A stretch of 8,256 bases of DNA, from NCBI GenBank assembly GCA_029213105.1, contig JARGNS010000143.1, forward strand, positions 1 through 8,256, in the 5' to 3' direction. The position numbers and the translations under genes are program-made. Of this stretch, positions 1 through 6,546 are shown in pieces. Below the pieces are notes generated by a model, which saw only the letters and a program-made list of their open reading frames with translations, ran no database searches and was not told the origin of the DNA. Position 1 is the first letter of the stretch. Each line of letters starts with the position of its first letter. The stretch is from Planctomycetota bacterium (GTDB taxonomy: Bacteria > Planctomycetota > PLA2 > JAEUHO01).

Positions 1-483
1 GCTGGGCTTGGCGAAAGCCACGATCTTCTCGACGACCCAGACCATGGGGCCGAGGAGACGGCGTACCCAGACCACCACCGGCGCGACCTTGCTGGCGATG
101 ACCTCCGGCATGGCCTCGCCGAGCACCTTGGGCGTGATCTCTCCGAAGGCGATGATCAGCAGGGTCTGGAGCATGATGAACACCGTCATGCCGGTGCCGC
201 CCGAGACGCCCGTGCCCTCCAGCGCGGAGGGGATCACCTGCGTTGCAATCGCGGTGATGGCGGCTGTGCCGCCGATGGCGAAGATGTTGTTGAGGAAGAC
301 GATCGACGCCAGGGTGCGTCCCGGGTCGGTCTTCAACTCGAGCAGCCGCAGCGCCTTCTTGTCGCCGGCCTCGATGCGCGCACGGATGCGCGCTTCGCTG
401 GAGGCAAGCAGCGCCGCCTCGCTCAGAGAGCAGAAGAAGGAACCGGCCAGGTTGGCGACGACGTAGAGGGCGAGTTGCAGCAT
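1..483 (-). CDS. CNNM/DUF21-domain membrane protein (CorC/hemolysin-C-like), N-terminal part, truncated by window edge
   Basis: The window holds the first 161 codons; the gene continues past the left edge. The ATG at 483-481 is the only usable start, because an in-frame TAG lies six codons upstream (504-502) with no ATG, GTG or TTG between. No clear Shine-Dalgarno sequence is visible. The protein opens with a hydrophobic helix (about residues 2-18) running into a SLSEAALLAS segment, the family-typical small/Ser-rich SE-A pattern. Next come a charged stretch (30-55), a second helix around the NN pair at 64-65, and a third helix (about 99-113) ending in the hallmark GEITPK motif (114-119). This arrangement is that of the CNNM transmembrane domain, which in CorB/CorC proteins and human CNNMs is tied to magnesium and other divalent cation transport; the CBS-pair and CorC_HlyC domains expected downstream are outside the window. 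Substrate is inferred from family only. The hydrolase gene ends 40 bases upstream on the same strand, so the two are probably co-transcribed. Confidence 0.87.
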   Translation of the reverse strand, partial: MLQLALYVVANLAGSFFCSLSEAALLASSEARIRARIEAGDKKALRLLELKTDPGRTLASIVFLNNIFAIGGTAAITAIATQVIPSALEGTGVSGGTGMTVFIMLQTLLIIAFGEITPKVLGEAMPEVIASKVAPVVVWVRRLLGPMVWVVEKIVAFAKPS

Positions 484-523
484 TTCGGGCGGGGCGCCAC
501 TCTATCCGCCGGGCCGCCCGGCG

Positions 524-1504
524 CTACGGCGAACCGAGCCGCCGCCCCAGGAAGTCGCGCGCCTCGCCGAGCAGGTGCGGGAAGAAGAGCCCCACGCCCA
601 GGTAGTGGCCCGTGTGGATCTCGCGTGTCTCCGGCTGGCCGAGGGCGGCCCGCAGGGCCTGCTGCGCGGCCGTGGGGACCGAGTCGTCCTTCGTGGCTAC
701 GAACAGCAATACATCGTCCCGGGGCACGTGGGCCGCCAGATGGAACGGGTCGGTCCGCACGGTCTGGCGCAGGACCCGGCGGATGTCCTCGTTGGTCCAA
801 CCGCGGGCCGCGCGGATCTCGGCCAGGCCGTCCTGCACCCGCCCCTCGCTCGAGTCGACCATCACATCGGAGAGCGGGCCGCCCGCGAAGACGAACACGC
901 CGGCACGGATGCGCGGATCCACCGCCATCAGGGAGATCCCCAGCATGGCGCCCGCGCTGACCCCGAACACGCCCACGCGGTTCGCATCGATGCGCGGGTC
1001 GGTCGCCAGCAGGTCCAGGGCCTGGCGCTCGCGCATGAGCAGCAGGCGCAGTTCCTCCTCGGCAGCCTCCACCGAGCGCTCGGGGTCGAAGCCCACGTCC
1101 TTGCGCGGCAGGATCGCCACGGCATAGCCCTGGCGGATGAACCCACTGCCGAACTCGGGCATCAGGAGGTTGGTGTTGTTGAGGATCGGCAGGAGCAGGA
1201 CCAGGGGCAGGCGGCGGCCGGCAGGGCGCGGGAGGCCCACGAGGATCTCGATGGGGTCCTGGGCGTGGGGGACATGCGCCAGTTCGGCCGGCACGCGGGG
1301 CGGTACCTCCAGGCGCCACCACTCGGTGTTCGCTCGCCGGGCGAGGGGCTCCACGACCGTGGGACGGGGGGGGCGCCCCGGGGCGTCGTAGTGCGAGGAG
1401 GTCTCCGCAAGGCGCGGCAGGGCAGGACGGGGCTCCGAGGCCGGCGGGCGATGGCTGCACGCGACAGTCAGTAGCAGCAGGAGGACAGCGAGGGCGCGGG
1501 GCAT
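524..1504 (-). CDS. Exported, probable lipoprotein alpha/beta-hydrolase (dienelactone hydrolase/acyl-esterase-like)
   Basis: This is a 326-residue protein. Residues 1-15 form a short signal (Arg3, then a Leu-rich core) ending at Cys16 in the context LTVAC, a near-lipobox with Thr at -3 instead of Leu. It is therefore probably a lipid-anchored envelope protein, though simple secretion is possible. A Pro/Arg-rich linker (about 20-60) precedes the hydrolase core. The nucleophile elbow is GVSAG (181-185, Ser183). The likely acid is Asp273 or Asp274 in TKDDSVPT, and the likely catalytic His is His300 in TGHYLG, in the order and spacing expected of the fold. A strand plus PILNNTN (106-112) probably forms the oxyanion-hole region. 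The reaction is presumably ester, amide or peptide hydrolysis; nothing fixes the substrate. The ATG at 1504 is chosen because it gives the complete signal sequence; only a weak GGTAGG lies 9 bases upstream. It is divergent from the transporter operon and likely leads the CNNM gene. Confidence 0.85.
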   Translation of the reverse strand: MPRALAVLLLLLTVACSHRPPASEPRPALPRLAETSSHYDAPGRPPRPTVVEPLARRANTEWWRLEVPPRVPAELAHVPHAQDPIEILVGLPRPAGRRLPLVLLLPILNNTNLLMPEFGSGFIRQGYAVAILPRKDVGFDPERSVEAAEEELRLLLMRERQALDLLATDPRIDANRVGVFGVSAGAMLGISLMAVDPRIRAGVFVFAGGPLSDVMVDSSEGRVQDGLAEIRAARGWTNEDIRRVLRQTVRTDPFHLAAHVPRDDVLLFVATKDDSVPTAAQQALRAALGQPETREIHTGHYLGVGLFFPHLLGEARDFLGRRLGSP

Positions 1505-1606
1505 CCCGGCAAGCCTACCGGGGTCGTCCGGGGCGCCGGCAGGCGGTCGACGGCGTCAGGGGGAGACATGACCGGGTACCGGGAGCGGGAAGCCCTGCGC
1601 CTCGCC

Positions 1607-1636
1607 TTGACCCCCTGTCCGGGGCACCTGTACGAT
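1607..1636 (+). promoter_or_regulatory. Sigma-70-type promoter for the transporter operon
   Basis: A -35 box TTGACC (1607-1612, five of six consensus bases) is separated by 18 bases from a -10 box TACGAT (1631-1636, four of six, with the key first TA and last T). Transcription would start near 1643 and give a leader of about 47 bases before the GTG at 1690. It lies in the divergent intergenic region and points at the operon. Confidence 0.6.
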
Positions 1637-1676
1637 CCGCGCTCCCGCCCCGGACCCAACGACCTCAGGGGGCGGC

Positions 1677-1685
1677 GAGGGAGGT
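1677..1685 (+). promoter_or_regulatory. Ribosome binding site of the substrate-binding protein gene
   Basis: The sequence GAGGGAGGT contains a GGAGG core (1680-1684) five bases before a GTG at 1690. It decides the start: GTG here, not the later in-frame ATG codons, which would remove the N-terminal membrane helix. Confidence 0.75.
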
Positions 1686-1689
1686 CTGC

Positions 1690-3729
1690 GTGGGCGAGAA
1701 CCCCTTTCTGTCCGTCCTGAAGATCCTGGCATTCGCCATCTTGGCGTTCTGGGTGCTGATGGTCTTCTGGCAGCGTACTGAGCTCGAAGACAAGATCGAG
1801 CGGCTCATCGTCAAGGTGAACTCCATGGAGGAGACCACCCAGCGGGCCGCCGGCGCCACCGAGCGTCTCGAGAAGAAGATCCGCGGCAGCGCGACGCCCG
1901 GGACGGGCACCGGGGGCGGCCTCGTGACCAACGAGGACGTCCAGAAGCCCGAGAACTACGCCTGGGGGCCGACGCCGCCGCCGTGGGTCAAGGGCCGCGC
2001 CGCAGGGCTGTGGGGCAAGTTCGGGGACAACTTCCTCCTCCCGGACCCCGACCTGCCGAAGTCCGTCTCGGTTGACGACCCGCGTGGCGATCCCGAGGCC
2101 GAGGTCACCTTCTGGTACGGCAGCAACCCGCCCGACACCAACGCCGTGACGCTCAACGAGAGCGACTTCAACACGCGCGTCCGCCAGTACTGCAGCGAGT
2201 TCCTCGCCACGACCCACACCAAGAACGGCTACCGCTACGCGCCGCAGCTGGCCTACCGCGTGGAGCACTCCGAGGACCGCAAGCAGTGGGTCGTCTGGCT
2301 CCGCCCTGGTGTGAAGTGGCATACCGCCCAGGTCGATCTCGAGAAGTACCCGCACCTCAAGGGAGAGCACTTCTTCACCGCCCATGACTGGAAGTTCACG
2401 ATGGACTGCATCATGGACGAGACGGTCAACGCCGCGCATCACCGCGCCTACTTCGACGGCTTCGATCGCTGCGAAGTCGTGGACGACCACTGCTTCATCA
2501 TGCACTGGTCGAAGCCGACGTTCACGGCGATCAGCTCGAACCTGGAGCTCTCGCGGCCCTTCCCGAAGTTCGTCTACGGCTTCGACGAGAACGGCAACGA
2601 GATCGACGAGGCCACCCGCGGCCAGCAGATCAACGAACACTGGTTCGGCAAGGGCTACCACTTCGTCGGCACCGGTCCGTACTTCGTGCGCGAGTTCCGC
2701 AAGGAAGACGTCGTCATCTGCGAGCGCTTCGCCGACTACTGGGGTGAGCTGCCTTCGATCAAGCGGCGCGTCATGCAGATCATCAACGGCACGCCGCCGG
2801 CGCAGACGGAGTTCGAGGCGGGCAAGTTCGCCTACCAGAGCTACCGCCTGCCGGACTTCAAGAAGAAGGTCCAGACGCTGAAGGCGTACCAGGACGGCAA
2901 GATCGGCGAGGCCTGGGTCTGGTCGAGTTCGTTCACCTACATCGGCTACAAGAACACCCATCGCATCTTCAAGGATGTGAAGGTGCGTCGGGCCATGACC
3001 CACGCCTGCAACCGGACGAAGATCCTGGATCTGCTCAACGAGGGCCACGGTCAGATCCTGACGGGGCCGTCCTACTGGCGCGCGCCCACGGCGCCGAAGG
3101 ACATCGTCCCGCTGGCGTTCGATCTCGAGAAGGCCCGCGCGCTGCTCAAGGAAGCCGGGTGGGTGGACTCCGATCAGGACGGCGTGCTCGACAAGGAGAT
3201 CGATGGCGAGCGCGTGGCCTTCGAGGTCGAAGCCAAGATCCCGAGCGGCAGCCCCGCGATGATGACGATCTTCAACGTCTTCAAGGAGGATCTCCTGAAG
3301 ATCGGCGTGAAGGTCGACGTGAAGACCCTGCAGTGGGCGCAGTACCTCAAGGAGGTCACCGACGACCGCAACTTCGAGATCTGCGCACTGGGCTGGAACA
3401 CTTCCGGCTGGGACAACGACTTCACCCAGATCTGGGACTCCAAGCAGATCGAGAGCCCGAAGTCGAGCAACCACATCGAGTTCTCCGATCCCGAGGTCGA
3501 TCGTCTGATCGAGACGGCCAAGATGACCTTCGACGAGACCAAGCGCATCGAGGTGCAGGGCAACGTGCACCGGCGCTTGAACGAGCTTCAGCCCTACACC
3601 TTCCTCTTCACGCTGAAGGCGAAGGTCTGCTGGTGGAAGGATCAGATCTCGAACCTCGAAGACGCCAACAAGTGGTACACGCGGCCGTTCATGCGGCTGT
3701 GGCCCGTCTACGTCCCGATGGCCAAGTAG
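1690..3729 (+). CDS. Membrane-anchored ABC transporter substrate-binding protein, family 5 (peptide/oligopeptide type)
   Basis: This 679-residue extracytoplasmic solute receptor presumably delivers peptides or related solutes to the two permeases encoded next. It starts at GTG with a well-placed ribosome binding site. The N-terminus is unusual: instead of a lipobox there is one uncleaved-looking membrane helix (about 8-28), then a coiled coil (about 30-65) with hydrophobic residues in an unbroken 3-4 heptad pattern (L32, I36, L39, V43, M46, T50, A53, T57, L60, I64), then a Gly/Thr/Pro linker (68-78). The receptor part (about 115-679) shows family 5 signatures: a WLRPGVKWHT stretch (203-212), GTGPYFV (327-333) followed by a DYWG (349-352), KVRRAMTHACNR (431-442), and DLEKARALLKEAGW (478-491) followed by a DSDQDGVLD acidic loop (493-501). 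It is longer than the usual 500-600 residues because of the N-terminal stalk. The first permease gene starts 13 bases after the stop. The family is clear; the ligand is not known. Confidence 0.93.
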   Translation: MGENPFLSVLKILAFAILAFWVLMVFWQRTELEDKIERLIVKVNSMEETTQRAAGATERLEKKIRGSATPGTGTGGGLVTNEDVQKPENYAWGPTPPPWVKGRAAGLWGKFGDNFLLPDPDLPKSVSVDDPRGDPEAEVTFWYGSNPPDTNAVTLNESDFNTRVRQYCSEFLATTHTKNGYRYAPQLAYRVEHSEDRKQWVVWLRPGVKWHTAQVDLEKYPHLKGEHFFTAHDWKFTMDCIMDETVNAAHHRAYFDGFDRCEVVDDHCFIMHWSKPTFTAISSNLELSRPFPKFVYGFDENGNEIDEATRGQQINEHWFGKGYHFVGTGPYFVREFRKEDVVICERFADYWGELPSIKRRVMQIINGTPPAQTEFEAGKFAYQSYRLPDFKKKVQTLKAYQDGKIGEAWVWSSSFTYIGYKNTHRIFKDVKVRRAMTHACNRTKILDLLNEGHGQILTGPSYWRAPTAPKDIVPLAFDLEKARALLKEAGWVDSDQDGVLDKEIDGERVAFEVEAKIPSGSPAMMTIFNVFKEDLLKIGVKVDVKTLQWAQYLKEVTDDRNFEICALGWNTSGWDNDFTQIWDSKQIESPKSSNHIEFSDPEVDRLIETAKMTFDETKRIEVQGNVHRRLNELQPYTFLFTLKAKVCWWKDQISNLEDANKWYTRPFMRLWPVYVPMAK

Positions 3730-3742
3730 CGGGCGACCCACC

Positions 3743-5218
3743 GTGTTCTCCTACATCATCAAGCGCGTCTTGATCATGATCCCGACGTTCTTCGGGGTCT
3801 CCATGGCCATCTGGCTCGTGATGGTCATGGCGCCTGGTCGTCCGACGTCGCGCGGCGGCGGCGGCGGTCAGGGTGCGGGCGCCGACCCCGGCGGCAAGAT
3901 GGAGGGGCGCGAGGGACGCAACGTCAGCGAGCGCATCTTCCGCGATCAGTTCGGCCTGAACCGGCCGCTGTTCTGGAACAACTGGGTCGGGCTCGAGAAG
4001 GCCGAGATGCAGGCGCTGATCCGGACCGTGCTCGAGGGCAAGCAGAAGCACTCGATCTCGGACATCGGCGAGGCCACGGAGGCCCTCGAGGACTTCGATC
4101 GCTACGCCGTGCCGCCGCTGCTGGAGCTGCTCGAGGAGACCAGCGGCGCCGAGCAAGACGCGGTGCTGGGCTGGCTGCGCGCGAGCGCGTTCCAGTACCC
4201 GCCCCTCCTGCAGCAGGGCAAGCAGCGCTCCGAGGATGAGCTCGCGCGAGACCGCAAGATCAACCTCGAGAACAAGCGTCTCGACAGTGCCGAGTTGAAC
4301 TGGCAGCCCGGTGCGAGCGAGGCCGAGCGCAACACGATCGTGGCGTCGTGGAAGGCGTGGTGGAGCGAGAAGAAGGGCTCCGAGCGCTGGACCTACCTGG
4401 ACAGTGCGACGGAGCGCCTGGGCCTGCGGATTGGCGATACCCAGTTCGGCAAGTACTGGAAGAACCTGCTCTCGTTCGACTTCGGCAAGAGCTTCAAGAG
4501 CAACGAGCCCGTCACATCCATCATCCTCAGCAAGATGAAGTACAGCCTCTCGCTGGCCGTGCCCTCCTTCCTGATCGCGTGGATCCTGGCCGTGTTGCTC
4601 GGCGTCATGGGCGCCGCCAATCACAACAAGCCGATCGACCAGGGCTCCGCCGTCTTCCTGTTCATGCTCTACAGCATCCCGAGTTTCCTCATGGGCACCG
4701 TGCTCCAGAAGTGGCTCGCCGTGGACATGGGCTGGTTCCCCTCCCTGCGTTGGGAGAGCGTGGACGCGCACAAGCTGAACACGTGGGAGCAGCTCAAGGA
4801 CGTGCTCTACCACCTGTGGTTGCCGCTCCTCTGCTACACGTACGGAAGCCTGGCCTTCATCTCCCGTCAGGCCCGCTCGGGCATGCTCGAGGTGATGCAG
4901 AGCGACTTCGTCCGCACGGCCTATGCCAAGGGTTGCTCGCGTCAGCGCGTCATCTGGCGCCATGCCGTACGGAACGGCATGATGCCGCTCATCACCCTGC
5001 TGGGCACGGCGTTGCCCGTGCTGCTCGCGGGTAGCGTGGTCATCGAGTCGATCTTCGGCATCCCCGGGTTCGGCAAGGCCATGCTCGATGCCATCCTCAA
5101 CAAGGACTACAACCTCGTGATGGGGGTGGCACTGTTCTCGTCCGTGCTCACGCTCATCGGTCTACTCATCGCCGACATCCTCTATGCGATGGTCGACCCC
5201 CGGGTGTCCTACTCATGA
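3743..5218 (+). CDS. ABC transporter permease, YejB/DppB type, with a large HEAT-like insertion in the first external loop
   Basis: This inner-membrane subunit forms half of the importer channel. It starts at GTG with the typical opening MFSYIIKRVL and a first helix (about 8-30) ending in APG, and keeps the family segments FGLNRPLFWNNW (70-81), LSFDFGKSF (243-251) and the C-terminal VDPR (485-488). Further helices lie around 268-290, 301-322, 354-373, 415-436 and 458-482. The ATPase-contacting EAA loop is RTAYAKGCSRQRVIWRHAVR (391-410). At 491 residues it far exceeds the usual 310-365. The excess lies between about residues 83 and 234, splitting a loop that is continuous in YejB. That insert has amphipathic helices resembling HEAT repeats (113-150) and a Trp-rich SWKAWWSEKK (202-211). 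A Gly-rich run (38-51) precedes it, as in YejB, whose loop also carries a Gly-rich stretch. No strong Shine-Dalgarno is visible, so translation is probably coupled to the upstream gene. Confidence 0.94.
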   Translation: MFSYIIKRVLIMIPTFFGVSMAIWLVMVMAPGRPTSRGGGGGQGAGADPGGKMEGREGRNVSERIFRDQFGLNRPLFWNNWVGLEKAEMQALIRTVLEGKQKHSISDIGEATEALEDFDRYAVPPLLELLEETSGAEQDAVLGWLRASAFQYPPLLQQGKQRSEDELARDRKINLENKRLDSAELNWQPGASEAERNTIVASWKAWWSEKKGSERWTYLDSATERLGLRIGDTQFGKYWKNLLSFDFGKSFKSNEPVTSIILSKMKYSLSLAVPSFLIAWILAVLLGVMGAANHNKPIDQGSAVFLFMLYSIPSFLMGTVLQKWLAVDMGWFPSLRWESVDAHKLNTWEQLKDVLYHLWLPLLCYTYGSLAFISRQARSGMLEVMQSDFVRTAYAKGCSRQRVIWRHAVRNGMMPLITLLGTALPVLLAGSVVIESIFGIPGFGKAMLDAILNKDYNLVMGVALFSSVLTLIGLLIADILYAMVDPRVSYS

Positions 5219-6480
5219 CCGCCGATCCGTCTGTTCCCGCCGAGCCGGACCACAAGGGCGAGTCCCAGTGGTCGATCGCCCTGCGTCAGTTCCGCAAGCG
5301 CAGCACGGCGGTGTGGGGGCTGCGGGGTGTTCGCGCGCTCTTCTACATCGCGGTGTTCGCCCCCGTGTTGTGCTCCGGCTTGCCGCTGCTCTGGCGTGCG
5401 CCGGGTGGCAGCCTCGAGCTGCCGTGGCTCGCGAAGATGTTCGATCGCCTCTACTGGTCGAACGGCGTGGATCGCTTCTTCAACCTGCTGATGTTCGCCG
5501 TCGTCATCTGGTGGATCATCCGCCTGGTGCTGCGCCTCATCGAGTCCGATCCCAAGGCGCGCGAGGCGCGCTCCGGTCAGGTGCTGCGTTGGTACGTCTT
5601 GTTCGTCGCGGTGCTGGCCGTGGCCCAGGGCTTCAAGATGCCCGGGCTCTACACGAGCAAGCAGTACATCGACTACCACGAGCTGCATGAGACCTACGAT
5701 GGCCAGGACGGGCATACGGCCCTCTTCACGCTGGTGCCCTTCGGCCATCGCGAGCAGAGTCCGCGCGGCACCGTGGACCGCTTCCAGGGGCCGGGGTACA
5801 CGTCCTCGCGTGGCTACCACCTGCTCGGGACGTCGGAGACCGGGCAGGACGTCCTCGCCAAGCTGCTCTACGGCACGCGCATCTCGCTGACGGTTGGCCT
5901 GCTGGCCGTGGCGATCTACGTGACCATCGGGCTGATCATGGGGGGCATCGCCGGGTTCGCCGGCGGCTGGACCGATCTGCTGATCATGCGATTGATCGAG
6001 ATCATCCTCTCGGTTCCAGGGCTCTTCCTGATCCTCACGATCATCGCGCTGTTCAACGACCGCTCGATCTTCATGATCATGATCGCCATCGGCATCGTGG
6101 GCTGGACGGGCATCGCCCGGCTCGTTCGCGGCGAGTTCATCCGCGAGCGAGGCAAGGACTATGTCGCGGCGGCTCGGAGTCTCGGGCTCTCGAACACGCG
6201 CATCCTGTTCCGTCACGTGATGCCCAATGCGGTTGCCCCGGTGATCGTCTCGGCCACGTTCGGCGTCGCGGCCGCCATCATCACCGAGTCGACGCTGTCC
6301 TTCCTCGGGCTGGGCGATCCGACGGTGCCTTCGTGGGGCCAGATGCTCAACACGGGCCGGACGTTCCAGGAGTGGCACATGATCGCCGTGCCCGGCATCG
6401 CGATCTTCCTGACCGTCACCATGCTCAACCTGGTCGGGGACGGCCTGCGGGATGCCATGGATCCGAAGCTCCGGAAGTAG
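5215..6480 (+). CDS. ABC transporter permease, YejE/DppC type, with an extra N-terminal helix pair
   Basis: This is the second channel subunit of the importer. Its ATG overlaps the stop of the preceding permease (ATGA, 5215-5218), showing translational coupling. The first helix (about 41-60) leads to PLLWRAPGGSLELPWL (57-72), which resembles YejE more than DppC. Two additional helices follow (about 88-106 and 126-141), separated by a basic, presumably cytoplasmic loop (R103, R107, K114, R116, R119, R125). Because two helices are added, the canonical topology of the rest is preserved. The conserved core then begins with HLLGTSETGQDVLAKLLYGT (202-221). The EAA loop is YVAAARSLGLSNTRILFRHV (316-335), and STLSFLGLG (359-367) and DAMDP (413-417) close the domain as in other family members. 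It is 421 residues against about 290-340 usually. No ATPase gene follows; murJ does. Confidence 0.94.
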   Translation: MTADPSVPAEPDHKGESQWSIALRQFRKRSTAVWGLRGVRALFYIAVFAPVLCSGLPLLWRAPGGSLELPWLAKMFDRLYWSNGVDRFFNLLMFAVVIWWIIRLVLRLIESDPKAREARSGQVLRWYVLFVAVLAVAQGFKMPGLYTSKQYIDYHELHETYDGQDGHTALFTLVPFGHREQSPRGTVDRFQGPGYTSSRGYHLLGTSETGQDVLAKLLYGTRISLTVGLLAVAIYVTIGLIMGGIAGFAGGWTDLLIMRLIEIILSVPGLFLILTIIALFNDRSIFMIMIAIGIVGWTGIARLVRGEFIRERGKDYVAAARSLGLSNTRILFRHVMPNAVAPVIVSATFGVAAAIITESTLSFLGLGDPTVPSWGQMLNTGRTFQEWHMIAVPGIAIFLTVTMLNLVGDGLRDAMDPKLRK

Positions 6481-6488
6481 GTCGATTG

Positions 6489-6508
6489 CGGAGTCGGTCA
6501 CGACTCCG
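6489..6508 (+). promoter_or_regulatory. Perfect 8-bp hairpin in the dppC/yejE-type to murJ intergenic leader
   Basis: The arms CGGAGTCG (6489-6496) and CGACTCCG (6501-6508) are fully complementary around a GTCA loop, starting 8 bases after the permease stop codon. There is no following T-run, so it is not a classical intrinsic terminator. It could stabilise the 3' end of the operon transcript or be part of a folding switch with the next hairpin. Confidence 0.5.
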
Positions 6509-6519
6509 GTGGCAGCGAC

Positions 6520-6541
6520 CGATCTCCTGTAGAGGAGGTCG
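6520..6541 (+). promoter_or_regulatory. murJ: Hairpin sequestering the murJ Shine-Dalgarno sequence
   Basis: Nine base pairs (one of them U-G) join 6520-6528 to 6533-6541 around a GTAG loop. The whole right arm is the Shine-Dalgarno sequence AGGAGGT plus two bases, so folding would hide it from the ribosome. An alternative pairing of 6490-6499 with 6517-6527 (10 bp, one bulged T at 6523) would break both this hairpin and the preceding one and release the site. The structure is read by eye from the sequence; a regulatory role is inferred. Confidence 0.45.
6533..6539 (+). promoter_or_regulatory. murJ: Consensus ribosome binding site of murJ
   Basis: AGGAGGT is a perfect match to the anti-Shine-Dalgarno sequence. 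It lies 7 bases before an in-frame CTG at 6547 but 43 bases before the first conventional start codon (GTG at 6583), so it argues for CTG initiation. Confidence 0.65.
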
Positions 6542-6546
6542 ATCCC

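Noticed and set aside
8..466. Plus-strand open frame of 152 codons at the left edge
   Set aside because: It is the antisense of the CNNM-domain gene, whose GEITPK motif and helices identify the true strand.
3166..3198. EF-hand-like acidic loop DSDQDGVLD in the substrate-binding protein
   Set aside because: Similar acidic loops are a common family 5 feature after the KARALLKEAGW-type segment, and the final Glu/Asp ligand position of an EF-hand is Ile here. It is not evidence of special calcium regulation.
1468..3741. Long open frame (757 codons) on the minus strand opposite the substrate-binding protein gene
   Set aside because: It lies wholly across a clearly recognised plus-strand gene and is biased to Leu, Val, Arg, Asp and Glu without any domain motif. 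It is a GC-rich antisense shadow.
3689..4963. Minus-strand open frame (424 codons) opposite the first permease
   Set aside because: Same antisense-shadow character; the plus strand encodes unmistakable permease motifs throughout.
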